This document shows, piece by piece, positions 37,989-45,846 of a stretch of DNA of 64,000 nt; positions within the stretch are counted from its first letter, which is position 1; the number at the start of each line of letters is the position of its first letter. The notes under the pieces were generated by a model. It was not told where the DNA came from. It ran no database searches and was given only the letters and a program-made list of their open reading frames with translations. Source of the stretch: Clostridium sporogenes (GTDB lineage Bacteria > Bacillota > Clostridia > Clostridiales > Clostridiaceae). The stretch lies in NCBI RefSeq assembly GCF_001020205.1, contig NZ_CP011663.1, forward strand, positions 4,030,001-4,094,000, in the 5' to 3' direction. Position numbers and translations under genes: made by a program.

Positions 37989-38378
37989 TTGTCTGCAAAA
38001 ACTATAGAAACTATGGTTAATTGGATCGAAGATAATATAATGGAAAAACCAACACTTACTGAAATGTCTAATTATATTGGTTATTCGCCATTTTATTGTT
38101 CATCCAAATTTCATGAAAATGTTGGAATTACTTTCAAACAATATATATCAAAACGCAGATTAAGTCTTGCTGCAATAAAAGTAAAAGATACTAAAATTAG
38201 ATTTTTAGATATTGCATTAAAGTATGGATTTTCATCCCAAGAAGCTTTTACAAGGGCTTTTGTATCCAATTATGGATGCACACCCAATGAATATAGAAAG
38301 AAAAAATTAGCTAATATTGAATTATATATGAAACCTAATATATTTTCGGTATCTAATAATGAAAATATTAGTGACTAA
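37989..38378 (+). CDS. AraC-family regulator, DNA-binding domain only
   Basis: 129 residues from TTG with SD GGGGTGA. Both AraC helix-turn-helix units are present (TLTEMSNYIGYSPFYCSSKF and ISKRRLSLAA, then FLDIALKYGFSSQEAFTRAF), with no ligand-binding or dimerisation domain, like MarA/SoxS. Target unknown. The adjacent map gene, 24 bases on, may be in the same transcript. Confidence 0.85.
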   Translation: MSAKTIETMVNWIEDNIMEKPTLTEMSNYIGYSPFYCSSKFHENVGITFKQYISKRRLSLAAIKVKDTKIRFLDIALKYGFSSQEAFTRAFVSNYGCTPNEYRKKKLANIELYMKPNIFSVSNNENISD

Positions 38379-38402
38379 TAACTGAATTGAAAGGAAATTA
38401 AA

Positions 38403-39278
38403 ATGTTTAGTAAATTAGGTAGAAACGATTTATGTTGGTGTGGCAGTGAAAAGAAATATAAAAAATGTCATTTTAACTTTGATAAAAAAATAGAACTATA
38501 TAAGACATATGGTCATATAGTTCCACCTAGAGAAATTATAAAAAAACCAGAAGAAATAGTAGCTATACGTAAAAGTGGTAAAGTTAATATCGCAATTTTA
38601 GATCATATTGAGAAGCATATAAAAGCCGGTATGACAACAGAAGATATTAATAAACTAATTTATAAAAAAACTATAGAATTAGGAGGTACACCAGCACAAT
38701 TGGGATTTGAAGGATTCCCAAAGAGTGTATGCACTTCTATTAATGATCAGGTGTGCCATGGAATCCCATCAGAAAACGTAGTCTTAAATGATGGAGATAT
38801 AATAAATGTTGACGTTTCAACTATTTATGAAGGTTATTTTTCTGATTCTTCTAGAATGTTCTGTATTGGACATGTAGATGAAAATAAGAAAAATTTGGTT
38901 AATGTGGTAAAGGAATGTGTAAATTTAGGAATAAAACAAGTAAAACCATGGGGATTTCTCGGAGATATAGGGCAAGCAATCCATGATCATGCTTTAAAAA
39001 ATGAATATTCTGTAGTAAAGGAAATTGGTGGCCATGGAATTGGGCTAGAATTCCATGAAGAACCTTGGGTTGGTTATACATCAAAAGAAAACACAGGTAT
39101 GCTAATGGTTCCGGGAATGATATTTACAATAGAACCAATGATTAATATGGGTACTGATGAAATATTCTTGGATAAGAAAAATGGATGGACTTATTATACA
39201 ACTGATGGTAAACCTTCAGCTCAATGGGAAATAATGATATTGGTAACAAATGATGGTCATGAGATATTAGCATATTAA
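38403..39278 (+). CDS. map: type I methionine aminopeptidase with N-terminal SEC-C motif
   Basis: 291 residues. N-terminal SEC-C zinc motif (NDLCWCGSEKKYKKCHF, residues 7-23), then the methionine aminopeptidase domain with the five metal ligands in IINVDVSTIYEGYFSD (two Asp), GGHGIGLEFHEEP (His), FTIEPMI (Glu) and QWEIMIL (Glu). The SEC-C extension is thought to bind the ribosome in similar enzymes. Probably an accessory copy; the main map is usually in the ribosomal protein operon. Confidence 0.93.
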   Translation: MFSKLGRNDLCWCGSEKKYKKCHFNFDKKIELYKTYGHIVPPREIIKKPEEIVAIRKSGKVNIAILDHIEKHIKAGMTTEDINKLIYKKTIELGGTPAQLGFEGFPKSVCTSINDQVCHGIPSENVVLNDGDIINVDVSTIYEGYFSDSSRMFCIGHVDENKKNLVNVVKECVNLGIKQVKPWGFLGDIGQAIHDHALKNEYSVVKEIGGHGIGLEFHEEPWVGYTSKENTGMLMVPGMIFTIEPMINMGTDEIFLDKKNGWTYYTTDGKPSAQWEIMILVTNDGHEILAY

Positions 39279-39292
39279 CTTCATTATTTAAA

Positions 39293-39337
39293 ATGCTGCA
39301 ATTAAACATTAACCACTACACTTTATAATTGCAGCAT
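39293..39337. terminator. bidirectional terminator between map and nitroreductase
   Basis: ATGCTGCAATT pairs with AATTGCAGCAT (11 bp, 23-base loop). Confidence 0.6.
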
Positions 39338-39451
39338 CAAGTTTATTATAAAAATTATTATTAATATAAAAGACTCTTTCTAAAAAACTTGTCATATTAT
39401 TAAAAACTCACCTTTATAATATTACTACGTAAAAAATATAAAGTAATCTTT

Positions 39452-39991
39452 TTACCATTTTTCATAATGTATTATATCTTCTAATTTTTTATGTGGCCTA
39501 TCTTTAGGTAATTCATTTGAATATCCAAGTGTAATAATACTAACCACATATTTATCAGAAGGTATATTTAAAATTGGTCTAATCTCTTCTTGAGTAAACC
39601 ATGCGACCCAACAAGTTCCTAAGCCAAATTTCTCAGCAGAAAGTACTAAATGTTCTATAGCTATAGATGTATCTCTTATTATTTGCTTAAGCTCTAATTG
39701 CGGGCTATTTTCATTCAATGATAGTTCTATATCTTTTTTAATCCTAGAGCGTATATCTGCAACACATACAATAAAAACTGGCGCACCCATCATCCATCCT
39801 TGATTATGGGATACCTTAGCTAACTTTTCCCTAGTAGTATCAGATTTTACCACAATAAAATGCCAAGGCTGTGTATTAGAACCAGATGGTGCCATTCTAG
39901 CACTTTCAATAAGCTGATTTATTTTCTCATCTTCAATAGGCTTATTTATATATTTTCGTATACTTCTTCTTGATCTTATTTCTTCAAGCAT
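39452..39991 (-). CDS. nitroreductase-family FMN oxidoreductase
   Basis: 179 residues. N-terminal IRSRRSIRKYINKPIEDE and ESARMAPSGSNTQPWHFIVV bind FMN; GLGTCWVAWF and SIITLGYSNELP complete the family pattern. Substrate unknown. SD AAGGAGG precedes ATG. A 9-bp inverted repeat (40079-40100) about 90 bases upstream could be an operator. Confidence 0.92.
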   Translation of the reverse strand: MLEEIRSRRSIRKYINKPIEDEKINQLIESARMAPSGSNTQPWHFIVVKSDTTREKLAKVSHNQGWMMGAPVFIVCVADIRSRIKKDIELSLNENSPQLELKQIIRDTSIAIEHLVLSAEKFGLGTCWVAWFTQEEIRPILNIPSDKYVVSIITLGYSNELPKDRPHKKLEDIIHYEKW

Positions 39992-40078
39992 ACTTTTATG
40001 AACCTCCTTATTGTTTTAGTTTATAGTATTATTCTAAAACACAGGTATTATTATTACAAGTACGCACTTATTTGTATT

Positions 40079-40100
40079 ATAGTATCTAAAAAGATACTAT
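40079..40100. promoter_or_regulatory. 9-bp perfect inverted repeat upstream of the nitroreductase gene
   Basis: ATAGTATCT, four A, AGATACTAT. Symmetry and position suit either a regulator operator or a hairpin of the adjoining repeat remnant. Confidence 0.4.
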
Positions 40101-40178
40101 TTATTTCTAAGCTTTAGGTGGTTTTTTACTCTCGCTTTGAAGAAATTGGAGTATCAGAATGGATAGTTATCGGATAAA
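40101..40178 (-). repeat. degenerate dispersed repeat, copy 4 (inverted)
   Basis: Read on the minus strand it runs TTTTATCCGATAACTA, then ATACTCC, TTCTTCAAAG, GAGAGTA, CTAAAGCTTAGAAAT, in the same order as copies 1-3 but with the GTCCCTGGATAA portion and the right hairpin missing and many substitutions. An old, decayed copy downstream of the prd operon. Confidence 0.6.
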
Positions 40179-40220
40179 ACTATCTTTGAAATAAATCATT
40201 CTTTTAAAAAGAGTGTTCAA

Positions 40221-40246
40221 AAATAAAATTAAATCTAATTTTATTT
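40221..40246 (-). terminator. possible terminator of the prd operon
   Basis: AAATAAAATTA pairs with TAATTTTATTT with a 4-base loop, about 40 bases after the prdD stop. All A/T stem, so weak. Confidence 0.45.
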
Positions 40247-40287
40247 CGAGACACCCTTATATTTTGTACATAATTGGCTTTTAGTAA

Positions 40288-41049
40288 TTATGACATGGCT
40301 CTTATTGCCCCATCTCTATATTGATTAGGAGTTAAAACCATAGGCATGTTACCTAAATCCATTATAGATTTACAGCCTATAAATCCTGCTGGCTCCTTTG
40401 GGAACACCCCTGTATCATACATACAACCTAATCCAGATACTTGTTTTATTATTACAATCTTTTTTCTTCCTGGATTTATCTTATCCACGTATTCATGAGT
40501 TTCATCACATAATGTACCACTCATATTTTTTAAATATTCTCTTATTTCTTGAATTATTTTATCACAAACCCTATGTGATGCCATAATTCCTTCTCTACTT
40601 CTAGATCCACCATTTTTTAGAGTTACATCTACATGTATTATTATATCATCTTCAGCAGGAGTTCCATTTTTATTAAACTTAATCTGATCTTTTAATATAC
40701 CCTCTGAAGATCCAATATTAGCTGCTTGAAATCCGCCAATCTCTACTCCTGTTATCATAACAACTACACCTGTTAATACATTTGTTATTCCCTCTCCTAT
40801 CTTACCTTCAACTTTACTGGCTATAGGAAAAATATCCAAAACAGAATTTATAAACATATCATGATTATCTGAATATATTATATTAATTTTTAAATTTTCA
40901 ATTATATTTTCTTTTTCTAAAGCACTAACTCCAATATTCTTTCTTAAATATAATATACTATTCTCTATTTTAGTTTCTTCTCCAAACAAAACTTTATTTA
41001 TATGAAAGCTTTTAATAACAAGACTATTTAATTTTATTTTATATTTCAT
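40288..41049 (-). CDS. prdD: PrdD: paralogue of the PrdA N-terminal (uncleaved) part
   Basis: 253 residues from ATG with SD GAGGTGAAATAT. It aligns to PrdA from about residue 165 up to the cleavage site: SKVEGKIGEGITNVLTG here against TKVEGQLGEGITHILNG in PrdA, and the C-terminus NQYRDGAIRAMS against PrdA NEVRDGGIHALT, where PrdA is cut before Cys403. PrdD is known as an accessory prd gene; its exact role is unsettled. It follows prdE and ends the operon. Confidence 0.88.
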   Translation of the reverse strand: MKYKIKLNSLVIKSFHINKVLFGEETKIENSILYLRKNIGVSALEKENIIENLKINIIYSDNHDMFINSVLDIFPIASKVEGKIGEGITNVLTGVVVMITGVEIGGFQAANIGSSEGILKDQIKFNKNGTPAEDDIIIHVDVTLKNGGSRSREGIMASHRVCDKIIQEIREYLKNMSGTLCDETHEYVDKINPGRKKIVIIKQVSGLGCMYDTGVFPKEPAGFIGCKSIMDLGNMPMVLTPNQYRDGAIRAMS

Positions 41050-41106
41050 ATATTTCACCTCAATTTTAAATATTAAATTTGTTTTAGGTAAAATTATTTT
41101 ATATTT

Positions 41107-41577
41107 TTACTTATCCTTTCTTCTCATCTTTACTTTTAAAAGGGATAAAGCTTTTATAGCATCAATTTCTACCACACTATTCTCCCCTACAACTTCTGTT
41201 TCGATTCCCTCTGCAGTTTTATTAAAATCAATTATAGTATCCATATATTTATTTGTAACAACAAATGAGGCTTGATTTCCTACAAAACTCATCCCCACTA
41301 CTGGAATTTCTTTTTTCCCTATTTCTTCAATAACTGTAGCAAAATCTACATGACTATTTCCCCAGCTGTCTATAGAAACTATGACACCATCAGCTCTCAT
41401 AGCTTCTGCTAAATCTGCGCCTCTTTCAGCAACAAATATCTTGTCTGAGACTACCTCTGGGGTTCCTTCCACTATAATACCTAAAAGATCTACTTCTTCA
41501 TCCTTTGACACTACACTTAATAAAGGATCTCTAAAATGATGAAGAGTAGTTTCTTCAGTAGATGGACCAATTCCCAT
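41107..41577 (-). CDS. prdE: PrdE: paralogue of the PrdA C-terminal (pyruvoyl) part
   Basis: 156 residues from ATG at 41577 with a strong SD (AAGGAGGAGAGATC). The N-terminus MGIGPSTEETT aligns exactly with PrdA from its cleavage site (CIGPASKEDT), and FRDPLLSVVSKDEEVDLLGI with FREPVLEALAADEELDIVGV. So this protein starts where the mature PrdA pyruvoyl subunit starts, with Met-Gly in place of Cys. It therefore cannot form a pyruvoyl group in the same way. Longer starts upstream run through sequence without homology. Confidence 0.88.
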   Translation of the reverse strand: MGIGPSTEETTLHHFRDPLLSVVSKDEEVDLLGIIVEGTPEVVSDKIFVAERGADLAEAMRADGVIVSIDSWGNSHVDFATVIEEIGKKEIPVVGMSFVGNQASFVVTNKYMDTIIDFNKTAEGIETEVVGENSVVEIDAIKALSLLKVKMRRKDK

Positions 41578-41697
41578 ATGATCTCTCCTCCTTATAGTGT
41601 TATATTTATTTAAAGTAGCAATCATACCTTTCACATTTATTAGGTTTCTATAATCAACAAAAATACTAAGTAACAAATAAAGAATTTATCTTTTTAA

Positions 41698-41727
41698 AAA
41701 GCACTAGACTTAAAAATCTAGTGCTTT
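41698..41727 (-). terminator. internal terminator between prdB and prdE
   Basis: A perfect 11-bp stem (AAAGCACTAGA / TCTAGTGCTTT), 8-base loop, followed by TTTTAAAAAG on the minus strand, 30 bases after the prdB stop. It should reduce prdE-prdD expression relative to prdA-prdB. Confidence 0.8.
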
Positions 41728-41756
41728 CTAAAATTATTAATTTTGCTTTCTATATT

Positions 41757-42482
41757 TTAAACATTATGTCTGTATTCATATGGTAACATAATTAATTCAC
41801 CAAAGTTTTGCATTTTTGTCATAGCATTTAATGAATCTTTTAATATAGCAGTTTGCATTTCTACATTGTTTGGTTCTCCTGCATTAGATCCTATTGGAAC
41901 ATGAGCTGCTGCTATACGTGGTGCACCTTGTTGTTTTGCAATTGGTGGTAATGCAGCAACTATAATTGTAGATATCCCTACGGACTCTATTGCTCTTTGA
42001 ACTATTGTTGCAGATCTATGACAAGTTCCACAACCTCCTGTTAAAAGAACTATATCTACACCTTCATCTTTAAATATCTTAGCAATAGCTGGTCCAGTTT
42101 CTTCTCTAAATTTCTGAACATTTCCACCACCACCCATAAATCCAATTAATACAGGAGATACGCTTCCTATAAATCCTTCCTTAGCTAATTCATGTAATCT
42201 ATCTATAGGAAGCATTGCATTTACATCTTTATTAATATCACTATTATCAAATCCACCATGTGTAACCATTAATTCTGAAGATGGTGTATCACTAGGTATT
42301 ATTCTATATGTGAAATCTCCAGCTGTCTTAAAAGGTTCTTGTGTTTTTATATGAATTCCTCCAGCTGTTGCAAATCCAACTTTACAATCTTTTAATGCTT
42401 TTGTAAGTGGTGTCCAAACTGGTGGTGGTGTAACCGGTGCATAAACTTCAGATTTCATTCCTTTTGCAGTTGTTAAATTCAT
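41757..42482 (-). CDS. prdB: D-proline reductase subunit PrdB (Cys form)
   Basis: 241 residues. Catalyses, with the two PrdA-derived subunits, reductive ring cleavage of D-proline to 5-aminovalerate in Stickland fermentation. The active-site region reads LLTGGCGTCHRSATIVQRA with Cys151 and Cys154. Orthologues such as that of C. sticklandii are selenoproteins with a UGA-encoded residue in this region; here the gene is open with TGT codons and no in-frame TGA. Good SD (AGGAGGAG). Follows the 63-residue ORF in the operon. Confidence 0.93.
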   Translation of the reverse strand: MNLTTAKGMKSEVYAPVTPPPVWTPLTKALKDCKVGFATAGGIHIKTQEPFKTAGDFTYRIIPSDTPSSELMVTHGGFDNSDINKDVNAMLPIDRLHELAKEGFIGSVSPVLIGFMGGGGNVQKFREETGPAIAKIFKDEGVDIVLLTGGCGTCHRSATIVQRAIESVGISTIIVAALPPIAKQQGAPRIAAAHVPIGSNAGEPNNVEMQTAILKDSLNAMTKMQNFGELIMLPYEYRHNV

Positions 42483-42508
42483 CTTATAATCTCCTCCTGT
42501 TTATATAT

Positions 42509-42700
42509 TTATTTTAGTACCTTAGCATAGCTGATATATATTTCTACCTGATCATCAATTTCTAACTTCTTATCTGTAAAAACAGATCTTAAAGGTAAAT
42601 GGATAATACCCATTTTGCCTTTTAGCTCTATTTTTGCACTCATCTCTGTTATTTGTACAATTCTTCCGGTAACTAATTTAGGTGTTATCTCTACTTCCAT
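42509..42700 (-). CDS. small prd-operon protein, S1/OB-like (CBO2463/CBO2479-type domain)
   Basis: 63 residues starting two bases after the prdA stop (TAA TT ATG), so translationally coupled. Alternating hydrophobic strands (GRIVQITEMSAKIELKGKMG, then IDDQVEIYISYAKVLK) suggest a small beta-barrel resembling one S1/OB repeat. I recall the name CBO2463/CBO2479 domain for such proteins, which would fit two C. botulinum paralogues in this locus. Function unknown; a regulator, chaperone or subunit of proline reductase is possible. Confidence 0.8.
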   Translation of the reverse strand: MEVEITPKLVTGRIVQITEMSAKIELKGKMGIIHLPLRSVFTDKKLEIDDQVEIYISYAKVLK

Positions 42701-42702
42701 AA

Positions 42703-44448
42703 TTATTTCATTACCCCATTTGCTATTTTTTGATTTTCATCTATTACTTGTTGACTCCATTTACGTTCAGCTGGTTCTATTTCAACTCCAGCTATTTTAT
42801 TTTTAAGCATAAGTACAGCACGCTTTGCATCATCCATTGTTATTGTGTTTTCACCTAGAAGTTCTGATTCAAATCCGCCTTTATCCTTATTTACTTCTAT
42901 CATTGCATCCATATATTTATTACCAACAACTAACTGTCCTTGATAAGCTGCATAAGTTACCCCTACAACATTAATTTCACGTTTTCCAATTTCCTCTATG
43001 TTATATGAAAAATCGATATGATTATTTCCAAATCCTTCTGTAGTAACTATAGCTCCATCTAACTTCATAGTATCTGTCATTGCACCTAATCTCTTAGATA
43101 CAAAGGCTTTTTCATCATTTACTTGAGGACTTCCTATAAATGCAACCCCTACAATATCTAATTCTTCATCTGCTGCAAGTGCTTCTAAAACTGGCTCTCT
43201 AAAATAATGTCTTGTATCTTCTTTTGATGCTGGTCCTATACAAGTAAGTGCATGTATTCCTCCATCTCTTACTTCATTTACAGATAATATAACAGGTACG
43301 TTTCCAAGGTCAACATTTTGTCTTCCTCCATGTACTCCTGCTGGTTCTGTAGGTAGCATTACGTTATCATGCATTGCTCCTTGGCCCATTATTTCCTTAA
43401 CAAGAAGTACACGTGGTCTTCCATGTCTCTTTACTTGATTAAATGTTTCTTCTTTTTCTGCTTCTGAAGCTGGAGTTTCTTTTAATACTTTTCTTATTTC
43501 CTGAATTATTACATCACAAGCTTTATGTGCTGCATAAGGCCCTCTTCTTTCCATTCCTGTTTTATCTTGAATAATAGCATGAACTCTTACTATAATATCA
43601 TCTTTATCTGGACAACCTGGTTTTCCATAAATTATTTTTTCATCAAGATAGCCTTCACAAGAACCAAATTCATGTACTTGAATTCCTGCTTCGTCTACTC
43701 CTGTAAGTATAAATACCATACCATTTAATATATGAGTAATTCCTTCACCTAACTGTCCTTCTACCTTTGTAGCTACTGGAATAACATCCATTATTGTATT
43801 AGAATACACGTGTCTATTGTCAGGTGTGATTATATCCATTTCTAATTTTTTTACAAGAGGATCTGCCTTTAATGCTTCTTTGCAAAGTTCTTCTTTTATA
43901 GTTAATACACCATCTTTAAAGGACGTTTCTTTACCAAGTTCTACTTTTTTAACAGCGAACTCTCTTTTCTTTAATGTACTAACAATTTCATCTTCTATTT
44001 TTTCAGTTATCTCCTCTGATGAACCTATGCTTGCACCATTAAATGCTCCTACTGGAAACTCAAGATTTACACCATTCATTTGATCAACTGTTAAACGAAC
44101 AATGCCACCACTGCATTGGGTTACCTTATTGGCAGATATGTTTTCCACTTTATCCCCTCCATTTTGAACCTTATTGTTTTCCTCTTTTACCTCTTCAACT
44201 ATTCCCTCTAATAGGTCAGCTGTAAGAGGAGTTAAACCATCAATATCTTTAAGTAGCTTTGCTCCTATTACTTGTCCGATATTTAATACATTTGATGGTA
44301 TTTCTACTAATCCAGAATCCTCTAAATCTGGTAATATATTTGGATCTTCAAGTTCTCCTGGACCAATTATTGTTCCCTTTGTAGTACGGCAACAAACAAT
44401 TGCTGGATCTTTTTTGTGTTGGTTAACTGTTTCATTTGTAATAGACAT
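42703..44448 (-). CDS. prdA: D-proline reductase proprotein PrdA
   Basis: 581 residues. The proprotein is cleaved at a conserved Thr-Cys to give a larger N-terminal subunit and a smaller C-terminal one whose N-terminal cysteine becomes a pyruvoyl group that binds proline. Here the likely site is T402-C403 in GGIHALTCIGPAS, giving 402 and 179 residues, close to the 45 and 23 kDa subunits known from C. sticklandii. A second cysteine at VTQCSGG (residue 112) is a poor candidate by size. SD AGGAGGAGG lies before ATG. In the middle of the operon, upstream of the coupled small ORF and prdB. Confidence 0.95.
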   Translation of the reverse strand: MSITNETVNQHKKDPAIVCCRTTKGTIIGPGELEDPNILPDLEDSGLVEIPSNVLNIGQVIGAKLLKDIDGLTPLTADLLEGIVEEVKEENNKVQNGGDKVENISANKVTQCSGGIVRLTVDQMNGVNLEFPVGAFNGASIGSSEEITEKIEDEIVSTLKKREFAVKKVELGKETSFKDGVLTIKEELCKEALKADPLVKKLEMDIITPDNRHVYSNTIMDVIPVATKVEGQLGEGITHILNGMVFILTGVDEAGIQVHEFGSCEGYLDEKIIYGKPGCPDKDDIIVRVHAIIQDKTGMERRGPYAAHKACDVIIQEIRKVLKETPASEAEKEETFNQVKRHGRPRVLLVKEIMGQGAMHDNVMLPTEPAGVHGGRQNVDLGNVPVILSVNEVRDGGIHALTCIGPASKEDTRHYFREPVLEALAADEELDIVGVAFIGSPQVNDEKAFVSKRLGAMTDTMKLDGAIVTTEGFGNNHIDFSYNIEEIGKREINVVGVTYAAYQGQLVVGNKYMDAMIEVNKDKGGFESELLGENTITMDDAKRAVLMLKNKIAGVEIEPAERKWSQQVIDENQKIANGVMK

Positions 44449-44480
44449 ACATTTCCTCCTCCTGTTATACTACTATTTTT

Positions 44481-44496
44481 TCTCGAGAAATCGAGA
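44481..44496 (-). other. short hairpin in the prdC-prdA gap
   Basis: TCTCGA, 4-base loop, TCGAGA, about 15 bases before the prdA SD. On the minus strand it is followed by A rather than T, so it is not a terminator. It may protect the 5' end of a processed prdA mRNA; this is a guess. Confidence 0.4.
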
Positions 44497-44550
44497 TTAT
44501 ATATTGAACAAAGCATTAAACTTTGAACAAAACTTAGTCAAATATTTATA

Positions 44551-45837
44551 TTATTTTAATCTACGAATTAATGGGTGATTTACAGTACGCATTACATGAT
44601 CTGTAATATGATAAACAGGCATTTTTAATTTTGGTGCAACACACATAACTGTATTAGTACAATCACTACAATTACTGATTAAAACAACCTCCGCACCACT
44701 CTTTTTTAGGTTAAGAATTTTCTCAGCTTGTCCTGGGCAATTTCCAGGATTTTCACATTTCAAATTTCCTTTAAACTCTACAGCTTGTTTACATTTTTCC
44801 ACTCCTACTACATTAGCCTCCATATTGGCAGCTATTTCCCTTAATCTATTTTCATTACCTCCACAGGCACATACCAATAATCCCATATTTCTAGTTTCTT
44901 TTAAAAATGGCATGGTTACTATTATTCCACCACTTGTTTTTGTAATAGGTTCATCCATTTGAGCACTACGTCCTGTAAAAGGACCTCCTAGAATTATTTC
45001 ACCATATTCCCCATCTATACCACCTGCTGATTCTATAAGTTCTCTTATAGTTGTACCTATAGGTACATTCATAAATACTTGAGATTTTAATCCATTTTTT
45101 AATTTCCCTACTACAGTAATATTCTTACTTATAACTGGCTTTTTTAATTCTACTGCTTCAGCAATCTTAGCCAAAGTCTCTACATTAGAAACAACAGCAT
45201 TAGCTTCTAATGGTAATTGACTTGGTTCAAGTAATTTTCCAAGAACTTCTCTAATTATTGCTCTTTCCTCACCCATAGGATACATATCAGGCAATTCTAC
45301 TATTTTAATATTGCTATCTTTTATTATATTTTTAAGTGAAGAAATAGCTTCAACATTTTTAGATTTTATTCCAAAAATACCTTTACTAGCATTTACTGCT
45401 TGCATAGCATAACATAGACCCTTATAAATAAGTTCTGGTTCATTAACAATTTGATTTATATTATGAGCCAATAAAGGTTCACATTCTACAGCATTAGCAA
45501 TAACTATTCCGCCATTTAAATCAACATCCATTTTAATGTGAGTAGGAAATCCTGCTCCACCCATTCCTACTATTCCAGCATCCTGAATTAAATCCAATAT
45601 ATTATTGCTACTTTCCAAAGGTTTAAACTCATCTTTTTGTACTTCATCTGCTTCTACAATTATTTCATTTTCATTAATACTTTTAATTATTCCACTTACA
45701 CTAGCATGTATATTAGCCCCCATGCCTTCTGGAATAGCTACCAAAGTACCTTTCTCTACTCTATCTCCTAGCTTAACAACTGGCTTGTTAACTCTTCCTA
45801 TATGTTGCTTTAATAAAATAGGATATAGTTTCTGCAA
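44551..45837 (-). CDS. prdC: proline reductase-associated electron transfer protein PrdC
   Basis: About 428 residues from TTG at 45837 (SD AAGGGGGTG); a GTG at 45846 is in frame but lies in the SD. RnfC-like: an N-terminal biotinyl/lipoyl-like beta fold (KPVVKLGDRVEKGTLVAIP), then GMGGAGFPTHIK, the FMN/NAD-type motif of RnfC and NuoF. The C-terminal region has cysteines in CENPGNCPGQ and NCSDCTNTVMC. PrdC passes electrons from NADH to proline reductase in clostridia. Some orthologues contain selenocysteine; this one is fully Cys-encoded. First gene of the operon, behind a sigma-54 promoter. Confidence 0.92.
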   Translation of the reverse strand: MQKLYPILLKQHIGRVNKPVVKLGDRVEKGTLVAIPEGMGANIHASVSGIIKSINENEIIVEADEVQKDEFKPLESSNNILDLIQDAGIVGMGGAGFPTHIKMDVDLNGGIVIANAVECEPLLAHNINQIVNEPELIYKGLCYAMQAVNASKGIFGIKSKNVEAISSLKNIIKDSNIKIVELPDMYPMGEERAIIREVLGKLLEPSQLPLEANAVVSNVETLAKIAEAVELKKPVISKNITVVGKLKNGLKSQVFMNVPIGTTIRELIESAGGIDGEYGEIILGGPFTGRSAQMDEPITKTSGGIIVTMPFLKETRNMGLLVCACGGNENRLREIAANMEANVVGVEKCKQAVEFKGNLKCENPGNCPGQAEKILNLKKSGAEVVLISNCSDCTNTVMCVAPKLKMPVYHITDHVMRTVNHPLIRRLK

Positions 45838-45846
45838 AATACACAC

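Noticed and set aside
40210..40260. Terminal inverted repeat of an insertion sequence
   Set aside because: The AGGGTGTCTCG-like sequence looks IS-like, but there is no second end, transposase or target duplication nearby.
40288..41577. PrdD and PrdE as a frameshifted, broken PrdA copy
   Set aside because: Each has its own good SD and start, the order is opposite to that in PrdA, and the split lies exactly at the processing site; decay would not give this.
41578..41676. Longer start for PrdE
   Set aside because: The extra residues have no PrdA homology, while ATG at 41577 has AAGGAGGAG and matches the cleavage point.
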